From Pseudomonas sp. ML96 (lineage in GTDB: Bacteria; Pseudomonadota; Gammaproteobacteria; Pseudomonadales; Pseudomonadaceae): a DNA stretch of 64,000 bases. Location: assembly GCF_000761545.1 (NCBI RefSeq), contig NZ_JPMY01000041.1, positions 62,001-126,000 on the forward strand, given 5' to 3'. Under the pieces are notes generated by a model. That model saw only the letters and a program-made list of their open reading frames with translations. It was not told the origin of the DNA and did not search any database. Below are positions 38,008-46,092 of this stretch, one piece after another (position 1 is the stretch's first letter; every line of letters starts with the position of its first letter). A program made the translations under genes and the position numbers.

Positions 38008-38099
38008 TAGCATTTGCTCCGCTCGGCGTCAGACCGAGCGGGCGGCCACCGTCTCGTGCTCGCCCTACAAGCCATCCAAACGCTTACGGAGAGACGTTG

Positions 38100-40346
38100 A
38101 TGCAAAGCCGATTCAAGCTCAGTTACCTGACTCTGGCCCTGTTGGCCGCTGCCGCCCCGTCCATGTCGCTGGCCGAGACGAAGGACTCCGCCGAAGAAAG
38201 CACTGAGCTGCTGCAGCTGGGGGAGAGTGAGGTACTGGGCACCGCCGAGGAGGAGCTCAAGCAGGCGCCCGGCGTATCGGTGATCACCGCCGAGGACATC
38301 AAGAAGCGTCCGCCGGTCAACGATCTCTCCGAACTCATCCGCAAGATGCCGGGCGTCAACCTGACCGGCAACAGTTCTACCGGCCAGTACGGCAACAACC
38401 GCCAGATCGACATCCGCGGCATGGGCCCGGAGAACACCCTGATCCTGATCGACGGCAAGCCGGTCAGCTCGCGCAACTCGGTGCGTATGGGGCGCAGCGG
38501 TGAGCGTAACAGCCGTGGCGACAGCAACTGGGTGCCGGCCGAAGCAGTGGAGCGCATCGAAGTGTTGCGTGGCCCGGCTGCCGCCCGCTATGGCTCCGGC
38601 GCCGCTGGTGGCGTGGTGAACATCATCACCAAGGCGCCGACCGAGAAGCACAGTGGCTCGGTCACCACCTACTACAACCTGCCGGAAAACGATGCCGAAG
38701 GCACCACCGAGCGCATGAGCTTCAACCTGGCGGGTCCGCTGGTCGACTCGCTGTCCTACCGCCTGTACGGCAACCTGAACAAGACCGACGCCGATGACCT
38801 GTCGCTCAACGAGGAGTACGCCACCGGCGTGACCCCGCCGGCTGGCCGCGAGGGTGTGCGCAACAAGGACATCAACGGCCTGCTGCGCTGGGACCTCGAT
38901 TCGCAGCAGGTGCTGGAGTTCGAAGGTGGTTTCAGCCGTCAGGGCAACATCTATGCGGGTGATCGCGCGGTGAGTACCGCAGGTACCCAGCTGATCACCG
39001 ACCTGGCCAACTCCGGTGCGGAAACCAACATCATGTACCGCCAGGATGCCTCGGTGACCCACCGTGGCGACTGGGACTGGGGCACCTCGCAGCTGGTGGC
39101 CAGCTACGAGAACACCCGCAACCGCCGCCTCAACGAGGGCCTGGCCGGTGGCCCGGAAGGCAGCATCAACACCACCGCGGTCATGTCGACTTCCGAGCTC
39201 AAGTCCTATCGCCTGGCTGGCGAGGTCAACCTGCCGCTGGAATTCGTCTACAACCAGGTGCTGACCCTGGGCGCCGAGGCCATCCGCGACGAGCTGAACG
39301 ACCCGTACTCCATGACCCAGAGCATGCAGGGCGTGACTGTTCCCGGCGTGCAGACCGGTGTGCGTAGCGGCGAGTCCGATGCCGACAACTATGCGCTGTT
39401 CGTCGAGGACAACATCGAGATCGGCGAGCGCTGGATCGTCACGCCCGGCCTGCGCTTCGACCGTCACAGCGACTTCGGCGGCAACTGGAGCCCGAGCCTG
39501 AACAGCTCGTACAAGCTCACCGACCACCTGACCGTGAAGGGCGGTGTAGCGCGTGCCTTCAAGGCGCCGAACCTGTACCAGTCCAACCCCAACTACGTGT
39601 ACCGCACCAACGGCAACGGCTGCCCGATCGACTACCCGAACCTCGGCAATGGCTGCTACGTGCTGGGTAACGACAACCTCGATGCCGAGACCAGCGTCAA
39701 CAAGGAACTCGGTCTGGCCTTCGACAAGGATGGCTGGATTGCCGGCGTCACCTACTTCCACAACGACTACAAGAACAAGATCGTCGCCGGCATGGGTAAC
39801 GGCTCCGATCCGCTCTATGTGCTGCCAGGCACCTCCGGCCTGGGCCAGGTGTTCCGCTGGGAGAACGCCTCCAAGGCAGTCGTTTCCGGCTGGGAAGGCA
39901 ACCTGACCGTGCCGTTGCTCGGCAACGCCGGCGAGGTGCTGAGCTGGAGCACCAACTTCACCTACATGATCGAGAACAAGAACAAGGAAACCGGCGAGCC
40001 GCTGTCCATCATCCCCGAGTACACCATCAACTCGATGCTGGACTGGGCGGTGACCCAATCGCTCGATCTGTCCGCCAGCATGACCCACTACGGCGAGCAG
40101 AAACCGCGCAGCCTGACCTCGCGCGGCGCCGCGGCCAGCGGCGGCGAGCTCGAGACGCGTAGCAGCTACAGCGTGTTCGGCCTGAATGCCAACTACGAGC
40201 TGAACGAAACCTGGAGCTTCTCCACCGGGGTCAGCAACCTGTTCGACAAGAAGCTGTTCCGCGAGAACAACTCCGGCGGCGCAGGTGCCAACACCTACAA
40301 CGAACCGGGCCGCGCCTACTTCGCTTCGGTAACCGCCGCATTCTGA
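38100..40346 (+). CDS. pirA: TonB-dependent ferric catechol siderophore receptor PirA
   Basis: This is a 748-residue outer-membrane receptor. The signal peptide ends near SMSLA. A TonB-box-like segment precedes the plug (SVITAEDIKKRPPVNDLSEL, PGVNLTG, QIDIRGMGPENTLILIDGKPV). A 22-strand barrel follows and ends in YFASVTAAF with the terminal Phe needed for assembly. It belongs to the FepA/PfeA/PirA group that imports enterobactin-like iron chelates. Start is ATG at 38100 rather than TTG at 38097. Assignment as PirA rather than PfeA is by gacS-pirRS context. Confidence 0.92.
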   Translation: MQSRFKLSYLTLALLAAAAPSMSLAETKDSAEESTELLQLGESEVLGTAEEELKQAPGVSVITAEDIKKRPPVNDLSELIRKMPGVNLTGNSSTGQYGNNRQIDIRGMGPENTLILIDGKPVSSRNSVRMGRSGERNSRGDSNWVPAEAVERIEVLRGPAAARYGSGAAGGVVNIITKAPTEKHSGSVTTYYNLPENDAEGTTERMSFNLAGPLVDSLSYRLYGNLNKTDADDLSLNEEYATGVTPPAGREGVRNKDINGLLRWDLDSQQVLEFEGGFSRQGNIYAGDRAVSTAGTQLITDLANSGAETNIMYRQDASVTHRGDWDWGTSQLVASYENTRNRRLNEGLAGGPEGSINTTAVMSTSELKSYRLAGEVNLPLEFVYNQVLTLGAEAIRDELNDPYSMTQSMQGVTVPGVQTGVRSGESDADNYALFVEDNIEIGERWIVTPGLRFDRHSDFGGNWSPSLNSSYKLTDHLTVKGGVARAFKAPNLYQSNPNYVYRTNGNGCPIDYPNLGNGCYVLGNDNLDAETSVNKELGLAFDKDGWIAGVTYFHNDYKNKIVAGMGNGSDPLYVLPGTSGLGQVFRWENASKAVVSGWEGNLTVPLLGNAGEVLSWSTNFTYMIENKNKETGEPLSIIPEYTINSMLDWAVTQSLDLSASMTHYGEQKPRSLTSRGAAASGGELETRSSYSVFGLNANYELNETWSFSTGVSNLFDKKLFRENNSGGAGANTYNEPGRAYFASVTAAF

Positions 40347-40385
40347 TTGCACGGGCTCCTGGCCCGCTCAGATGAGTGGGTCTTT

Positions 40386-40416
40386 GGCTCCGTCAGGCTC
40401 GCCTGACGGAGCTTTT
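40386..40416 (+). terminator. terminator/attenuator between pirA and the esterase gene
   Basis: GCTCCGTCAGGC and GCCTGACGGAGC pair around TC, followed by TTTTGT. It lies 17 bases before the next start codon, so it could reduce expression of the downstream genes relative to the receptor. Confidence 0.75.
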
Positions 40417-40432
40417 GTGTGAGAAGACCTCG

Positions 40433-41410
40433 ATGACAACACTCCCAAACGGTTGCCTGAGTGCATGGTGCTGGAACATTGCGCACCGGGTTGCCCGCGC
40501 CATCCCCGGCAATCGCGCCATCTATGGTGGCCTGGTGCTGCTGGCCCTGCTGCCGGCCTTGGCCATGGGCAAGCCGGACCTGACCCAGAAGGTCGGTCCG
40601 ACCCTCGCCGATAGTGGCTCGTCCTATTACCGCTTCGAGCGCTACGAGCTGGGCTCCGTTGACGGCCAGCGGCATTACCGCGTGGTGCTCGGCATTCCCA
40701 AACGAGCGGCACCGACTGCAGGTTATCCGGCGCTGTACCTGCTCGATGGCAATGCCGCGCTGGCCGCCTTGCGCGAGCCGTGGCTGCAGCAGCTGGATGC
40801 GGGCAATCCGCCGCTGCTGGTGATGATCGGCTATGCCACCGAGCTGCGCTTCGACGTGGCGGCGCGTGCCTATGACTACACCCCAGCCGTGCAGCCGGGC
40901 GAAGCCTTGCTCGATGACCAGGGGCGTGCGGCGGGCGGCTCGCAGGTGTTTCGCCAGCTGATCGAGCAGCGCATCAAGCCGCTGGTCGAAAGCCGCTATC
41001 CGCTGGATCGCAACCGCCAGGGCCTGTGGGGCCACTCCTTCGGCGGGTTGTTCGTACTCGACAGCCTGTTCGCGGCGCCGCAGGGCTTCCAGCACTACTA
41101 CGCCGCCAGCCCGTCGCTGTGGTGGCAGGGTGGCCTGGTGCTGGAACTGGAAAAGCGCCTGCCAAAGGGCGCCGTAGCGCAGCTGGTACTCATGCGCGGC
41201 GGCGCCGAAGGGCAGCGGCATCGCGACCAGGACAGTGCGGGTGCGCGGGCCAGGGCCTCGCTGCCGGCCACTGCGCTGCCACAAATGGCCGAGCGCCTCG
41301 ACCGGCTGCCGGGGCTCGACGTGCAGTACCAGGAAATAGCCGGTCTGGAACACGGGCCGATGCTGCCGGCGTCGCTGGAGCAGGCGCTGCGTCTGTTTGG
41401 CCGGCAGTGA
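40433..41410 (+). CDS. putative ferric-enterobactin esterase (PfeE/IroE-like)
   Basis: This is a 325-residue alpha/beta hydrolase. It has a long N-terminus with a signal or anchor helix (GGLVLLALLPALAMG), the GHSFGG nucleophile elbow and a catalytic His in the LEHGPML segment. PfeE of P. aeruginosa and IroE have this build and hydrolyse the siderophore trilactone in the periplasm, releasing iron. Its place directly behind the receptor strongly supports that role. The unusually long N-terminal leader before the helix contains Trp-Cys-Trp, which I cannot explain. Confidence 0.82.
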   Translation: MTTLPNGCLSAWCWNIAHRVARAIPGNRAIYGGLVLLALLPALAMGKPDLTQKVGPTLADSGSSYYRFERYELGSVDGQRHYRVVLGIPKRAAPTAGYPALYLLDGNAALAALREPWLQQLDAGNPPLLVMIGYATELRFDVAARAYDYTPAVQPGEALLDDQGRAAGGSQVFRQLIEQRIKPLVESRYPLDRNRQGLWGHSFGGLFVLDSLFAAPQGFQHYYAASPSLWWQGGLVLELEKRLPKGAVAQLVLMRGGAEGQRHRDQDSAGARARASLPATALPQMAERLDRLPGLDVQYQEIAGLEHGPMLPASLEQALRLFGRQ

Positions 41411-41441
41411 ACACCAAGAACGAATGACAGGAATGACCGTG

Positions 41442-41708
41442 ATGCCTGTACTGTCCCGCACCCTGGCCGCCATCCTCGGTGGCTACGCCTTCACCTACGC
41501 GTTCACCGCGTTTCTTGCCCGGCTGTTGCCGCTGACGCCGCAGGACGCCCTGGTGGTTGCCACGCTGCCGGCTTTCATCATCTATCCGCTGGCCATTCTC
41601 TGGGCCTTCGCCTGCCGCAGCGCGACGCGCGCCTGGCTGGGGCTGGCCCTGGCAGCGCCGCTGGCGCTGGTCGGTTTCTGGCCGCAGCTGGTGAGGGCGC
41701 TGGCATGA
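41442..41708 (+). CDS. DUF3649-like small membrane protein
   Basis: This is an 88-residue protein with three hydrophobic segments (TLAAILGGYAFTYAFTAFLARLL, ALVVATLPAFIIYPLAILWAFA, AWLGLALAAPLALVGFW). It resembles the small DUF3649 proteins that accompany PepSY iron reductases. Starts at 41424, 41433 and 41442 are all possible; 41442 has an AGGA site nine bases upstream and gives MPVLSRTLAA. It ends with an overlap of four bases into the PepSY gene. Confidence 0.68.
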   Translation: MPVLSRTLAAILGGYAFTYAFTAFLARLLPLTPQDALVVATLPAFIIYPLAILWAFACRSATRAWLGLALAAPLALVGFWPQLVRALA

Positions 41709-43348
41709 GCAAGCCGCAGACCATCACCCAGAAACTGTCCTGGCTACACACCTGGGGCGGGCTGATTTTCGGCTGGCTGTTGTTCGCCATCTTCCTCACC
41801 GGCACCCTGGCGGTGTTCGACAAGGAGATCGACGAGTGGATGCGCCCGGAGATTCCCGCCCACGCCGTCAGCCAGGTCGATGCCGCTCAGCGTGCGCTGG
41901 CCTACCTGCAAGCCAAGCACCCGGACGCCAGCGCCTGGAACATCGGCCTGCCGACCGAGCGCTCGCCGGGCCTCACCGTCTCTGCCGGCGAGCAGCGCCG
42001 TGGCGGCGGCGAGGTGCTCGACCCGCGTACTGGAGAGAAGATCACCCCGCGCGAGACCGCCGGCGGCGGCTTCTTCTTCCGCTTCCACTTCACCCTCAAC
42101 CTGCCGCGCAACATCGGAATCTGGGTGGTCGGGCTAGCTGCGGTGGCTATGCTGGTGGCGCTGGTCAGCGGCATCGTCATCCACAAGAAGTTCTTCAAGG
42201 AGTTCTTCACCTTCCGCCCGAACAAGGGCCAGCGCTCCTGGCTCGATGCGCACAATGCCAGTGGCGTGTTGCTGCTGCCGTTCCACCTGATGATCACCTA
42301 CACCGGTCTGGTGATTTTCTACCTCATCTATATGCCGGCGGCGGTAGATGCGCTGTTCGACGGCAATCGCGAAGCCGCCTTTGGCCGTGGCGGCCAGGGT
42401 GGCGAGCAACGTGAGGAGCGAGCGCCACGCGAAGGGCAGGGCGCGGAACGCATGGTGCGCGGTACCGAACAGCAAGGCGAGGCGCGGGGTGTCGGTGGGC
42501 GCGAGCGTGAACGTGCGCCGGCCCGTGGCGAGCATGCACAGGCTGAGCTGACCGACCTGGCGCTTCTGCTGGCCGAGGCCGAGCGCCTGATGGGGCCGGT
42601 GGCCGGGCTGTCGATCCGCAATCCGGGGCGGGCCGATGCGCTGATCGAGGTGCGTCCGGTGCTGGGCAATCGCATCGAGCTGACCAAGGGGCAGAGCATG
42701 CAGTTCCATGGCGTCAGCGGCGCGGTGCTGCGTACGCCCAACGTCGCTCGCCCGGTGCCATTGACCCAGCGGGTCATGGCTGGCCTGCACTTCGCCCAGT
42801 TCGGTGGCTACCCGATGCGCTGGCTGTACTTCGTCTGCGGCCTGCTCAGCAGCGCGATGATCGCCACCGGCCTGGTGCTGTTCACCGTCAAACGCCGCCG
42901 CCGTCCGGATGCCGAGGGCGCGCTGGCCGCGCGTATGCATGGCTTCGCCGAGCGGGTGAATATCGCGGTGATCGCCGGTCTGGGCATCGCCTGCGTCGGT
43001 ATGCTCTGGGCCAACCGCCTGCTTCCGGTGGAGCTGGCCGGCCGAGCCGGCTGGGAGGTGCAGGTGTTCTTCGGCCTGTGGCTGCTGACGCTGCTGCATG
43101 CCTGCCTGCGCCCCTGCCAGCAGGCCTGGCGCGAGCAGCTGGGCGCTGCCGCGGCACTCTGCCTGGCGCTGCCGCTGCTCAGCGCGCTGACGCTGGAGCA
43201 GCCCTGGGCCGATGACACGCGTCTGCTACTGGAGCTGACCAGCCTGACCTGCGGCGCGCTGCTGGCCTGGGCCTCCTGGCGCGTCGGCCGGCCGAGCGAC
43301 AAGCCGGTGCCCCGGCGCAAGGTGCAACCTGCCCTGGAGGTGAACTGA
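41705..43348 (+). CDS. PepSY-type membrane iron reductase
   Basis: This is a 547-residue PepSY_TM protein. First helix LSWLHTWGGLIFGWLLFAIFL, a periplasmic PepSY domain, then helices with HNASGVLLLPFHLMITYTGLVIFYLIY and further pairs with conserved His. These bind haem in ferric-siderophore reductases such as FsqB/PiuB-like proteins. It would reduce imported iron. An odd feature is a charged Arg/Glu/Gly-rich low-complexity insert of about 55 residues (roughly 222-280) in an otherwise well-folded protein. Confidence 0.82.
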   Translation: MSKPQTITQKLSWLHTWGGLIFGWLLFAIFLTGTLAVFDKEIDEWMRPEIPAHAVSQVDAAQRALAYLQAKHPDASAWNIGLPTERSPGLTVSAGEQRRGGGEVLDPRTGEKITPRETAGGGFFFRFHFTLNLPRNIGIWVVGLAAVAMLVALVSGIVIHKKFFKEFFTFRPNKGQRSWLDAHNASGVLLLPFHLMITYTGLVIFYLIYMPAAVDALFDGNREAAFGRGGQGGEQREERAPREGQGAERMVRGTEQQGEARGVGGRERERAPARGEHAQAELTDLALLLAEAERLMGPVAGLSIRNPGRADALIEVRPVLGNRIELTKGQSMQFHGVSGAVLRTPNVARPVPLTQRVMAGLHFAQFGGYPMRWLYFVCGLLSSAMIATGLVLFTVKRRRRPDAEGALAARMHGFAERVNIAVIAGLGIACVGMLWANRLLPVELAGRAGWEVQVFFGLWLLTLLHACLRPCQQAWREQLGAAAALCLALPLLSALTLEQPWADDTRLLLELTSLTCGALLAWASWRVGRPSDKPVPRRKVQPALEVN

Positions 43349-43349
43349 G

Positions 43350-43688
43350 ATGCTGAGTGCATTCTTCGGCGGCGTGCTGCTGGCCTACGCCGGCATGGTT
43401 GGTCTGTGCCAGGGCATGGAGCGGCATTACAAGCAGGTCTGGCAGCGCCTGCCGGCACCAGCGCTGCGGCGCGGCCTGCGTTTCGCCGGCTGGGCGCTGC
43501 TGTTGGCCAGCTTCGCCGCCTGCGTGGCGGCCTGGGGCTGGGCCATGGGCCCGGTCGGCTGGTTCGGCCAGATCAGCCTGGCCGGCTTCGCTTTGGTCCT
43601 GCTGTTGCCCTATCGTCCGCGCCTGGCGGCACTGCTGCCGCTAGGGGCTCTGCCGCTCTGGGGCCTGTTCTGGCTGCTGGGCGGTTGA
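43350..43688 (+). CDS. DUF3325-like small membrane protein
   Basis: This is a 112-residue protein with four hydrophobic stretches (AFFGGVLLAYAGMVGLCQGM, FAGWALLLASFAACVAAWGW, FGQISLAGFALVLLLPY, LLPLGALPLWGLFWLLGG). It follows the PepSY gene one base after its stop. DUF3325 and DUF3649 proteins regularly flank PepSY reductases in pseudomonads, so it is the last member of the iron operon. Molecular role is unknown. Confidence 0.78.
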   Translation: MLSAFFGGVLLAYAGMVGLCQGMERHYKQVWQRLPAPALRRGLRFAGWALLLASFAACVAAWGWAMGPVGWFGQISLAGFALVLLLPYRPRLAALLPLGALPLWGLFWLLGG

Positions 43689-43772
43689 GCCGAAGTCGCC
43701 GCCGATCTGGGGTCGGCGGCTGTTTGCCGGTATCATGGCGCACCTGTTTCACGAACGGATGGCCGCTTCGCC

Positions 43773-44660
43773 ATGACCCTGCAGTTCCCCACCATCGCCG
43801 ACTGCATCGGCAACACCCCTCTGGTCCGCCTGCAACGCTTGCCTGGCAGCGAACGCAACCACTTGCTGGTCAAGCTGGAAGGCAACAACCCGGCCGGTTC
43901 GGTGAAGGATCGTCCGGCCATGTCGATGATCACCCGCGCCGAGCTGCGCGGTGACATCCAGCCCGGCGACATCCTGATCGAGGCCACCAGCGGCAACACC
44001 GGCATCGCCCTGGCGATGGCGGCGGCGATCAAGGGTTACAAGATGATCCTGATCATGCCGGACAACTCTACCGACGAGCGCAAGGCGGCGATGACCGCCT
44101 ACGGCGCCGAGCTGATCCTGGTGGACAACATGGAGGTCGCCCGCGATCTGGCCCTGGCCATGCAGGCCGAAGGCAAGGGCAAGGTGCTCGACCAGTTTGC
44201 CAATGGCGACAACCCCGAGGCGCACTACCGCGGCACCGGCCCGGAGATCTGGCGCCAGACCCAGGGTGCGATCACCCACTTCATCAGCTCGATGGGCACC
44301 ACCGGCACCATCATGGGCACTTCGCGCTATCTCAAGGAACAGAACCCGGCCATCGAGATCATCGGCCTGCAGCCGCAGGACGGCTCGGCCATCCCCGGCA
44401 TCCGCCGCTGGCCGCAGGAATACCTGCCGAGCATCTACGATGCCGCGCGGGTGGATCGCGTACTGGACATCACCCAGGCCGAGGCTGAGGACATGATGCG
44501 CCGCCTGGCTCGCGAGGAAGGCATCTTCTGCGGGGTGTCCTCCGGTGGCGCCGTGGCGGCCATGCTCAAGCTGGCGCGCGAGACCGAGAACGCGGTGATG
44601 GTGGCGATCATCTGCGATCGCGGCGACCGCTACCTGTCTTCCGGCCTGTTCAACCAATAA
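43773..44660 (+). CDS. cysM: cysteine synthase B
   Basis: This is a 295-residue PLP enzyme. The cofactor Lys is Lys45 in NNPAGSVKDRPA; phosphate loop TSGNTG and substrate loop SMGTTGTIMG are present. It makes cysteine from O-acetylserine (or O-phosphoserine-like donors) with sulfide or thiosulfate. The N-terminal PTIADCIGNTPLVRLQRL is typical of CysM. It leads into rlmD with only two bases between genes. Confidence 0.94.
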   Translation: MTLQFPTIADCIGNTPLVRLQRLPGSERNHLLVKLEGNNPAGSVKDRPAMSMITRAELRGDIQPGDILIEATSGNTGIALAMAAAIKGYKMILIMPDNSTDERKAAMTAYGAELILVDNMEVARDLALAMQAEGKGKVLDQFANGDNPEAHYRGTGPEIWRQTQGAITHFISSMGTTGTIMGTSRYLKEQNPAIEIIGLQPQDGSAIPGIRRWPQEYLPSIYDAARVDRVLDITQAEAEDMMRRLAREEGIFCGVSSGGAVAAMLKLARETENAVMVAIICDRGDRYLSSGLFNQ

Positions 44661-44662
44661 CC

Positions 44663-46012
44663 ATGGCCAAGCACAAGTCGCTGCGCTTCCAGCCCTCCGG
44701 TGGCGAGCGCAAGGCCCAGGTACCGGTGGGCAAGAAGCAGAAGCTGACCATCGAGCGTCTGGCCAATGACGGCCGTGGCATCGCCTTCGTCGAGGGGCGC
44801 AGCTGGTTCGTCGCCGGCTCCCTGCCGGGCGAGGAGGTTGAGGCTCGCGTGCTGAATGCCCGTGCCCAGGTGGTCGAGGCACGCACCGAGCGCGTGCTGC
44901 GCGCCGTGGAGCTGCGCCGCGAGCCGGCCTGTGCCCACGCCGGCACCTGCGGCGGCTGCACCCTGCAACATCTGCCCCACGACGAACAGCTCGCCCTGAA
45001 ACAGCGCACCCTGGCCGAGCAGCTCAAGCGCTTCGCCGAGCTGCAACCCGGTGAGTGGGTTGCGCCGCTCAGCGGGCCGGAGCTGGGCTATCGCCGCCGC
45101 GCGCGCATCGCCGTGCGCTGGGACGTCAAGGCCAAGCGTCTGGAGGTAGGCTTCCGCGCCGCCGCTAGCCAGGACATCGTCGCCATCGACGACTGCCCGG
45201 TACTGGTACAGCCCTTGCAATCGATCCTGCGTGCTTTGCCGCAGTTGTTGCGTAGCCTGGACAAGCCGCAGGCGCTCGGTCACGTCGAGCTGTTCCACGG
45301 TACTCAGTCGGCCGTGCTGCTGCGCCACACGGCGCCGTTGGGCGAGCCGGATGTGCAGCGTTTGCGTGATTTCTGCGCCGAGCATGACGCGCAGTTGTGG
45401 CTGCACGGTGCCGGTGAGCCGGAGGCGGATCAGCCCGAGCTGAGCCTGGGCTATCGTCTGGAGCCCTGGAGCCTGGAGCTGCAGTACCGCCCGGGCGACT
45501 TCGTGCAGGTCAACGGCCTGATCAACCAGTCGATGGTCGAACAGGCGCTAGACTGGTTGGCGCCGCAGGCGGGTGAGCGAGTGCTGGACCTGTTCTGCGG
45601 CCTGGGCAATTTTGCCCTGCCGCTGGCCCAGCAGGTACGCGAGGTAGTGGCGGTGGAAGGCGTGCAGACCATGGTCGAGCGGGCGCGCGACAACGCGCAG
45701 CGCAATGGCCTGGGCAACCTGCACTTTTTCCGTGCCGACCTGTCGAACCCGCTGGCCGGTGAACCCTGGGCCGCCCAAGGCTTCGATGCGATCCTGCTGG
45801 ACCCGCCGCGTGACGGTGCGTTCGAGGTGGTCAAGCAGATCGGCGTGTTGGGCGCGCGGCGTTTGGTTTATGTTTCATGCAACCCGGCGACCCTGGCGCG
45901 CGATGCCGCCGAACTGGTCAGGCAGGGTTTCCGGCTGAAGCGGGCCGGGATTCTCGACATGTTCCCGCAGACGGCACATGTGGAGGCGATGGCGTTATTC
46001 GAGATGGGCTAG
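44663..46012 (+). CDS. rlmD: 23S rRNA (uracil-1939) methyltransferase
   Basis: This is a 449-residue RlmD (RumA). An N-terminal TRAM domain (QKLTIERLANDGRGIAFVEGR) is followed by the Fe-S cluster cysteines in CAHAGTCGGCTLQHL. The SAM domain contains VLDLFCGLGNFALPLA and DPPRDGA, and the nucleophilic Cys is in SCNPATLARD. It methylates U1939 of 23S rRNA. It is downstream of cysM and upstream of relA in the conserved order. Confidence 0.95.
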   Translation: MAKHKSLRFQPSGGERKAQVPVGKKQKLTIERLANDGRGIAFVEGRSWFVAGSLPGEEVEARVLNARAQVVEARTERVLRAVELRREPACAHAGTCGGCTLQHLPHDEQLALKQRTLAEQLKRFAELQPGEWVAPLSGPELGYRRRARIAVRWDVKAKRLEVGFRAAASQDIVAIDDCPVLVQPLQSILRALPQLLRSLDKPQALGHVELFHGTQSAVLLRHTAPLGEPDVQRLRDFCAEHDAQLWLHGAGEPEADQPELSLGYRLEPWSLELQYRPGDFVQVNGLINQSMVEQALDWLAPQAGERVLDLFCGLGNFALPLAQQVREVVAVEGVQTMVERARDNAQRNGLGNLHFFRADLSNPLAGEPWAAQGFDAILLDPPRDGAFEVVKQIGVLGARRLVYVSCNPATLARDAAELVRQGFRLKRAGILDMFPQTAHVEAMALFEMG

Positions 46013-46092
46013 GAAGCTCATGTAATCCGACTGACCCATAGAAGGTCAGAGCTAATCCGGCGGGTTCAGGCCCGCCGTAGGGAAGGCAGAAG

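Noticed and set aside
37830..40352. 840-aa minus-strand ORF opposite pirA
   Set aside because: Same reason: it is an antisense shadow of a well-defined receptor gene.
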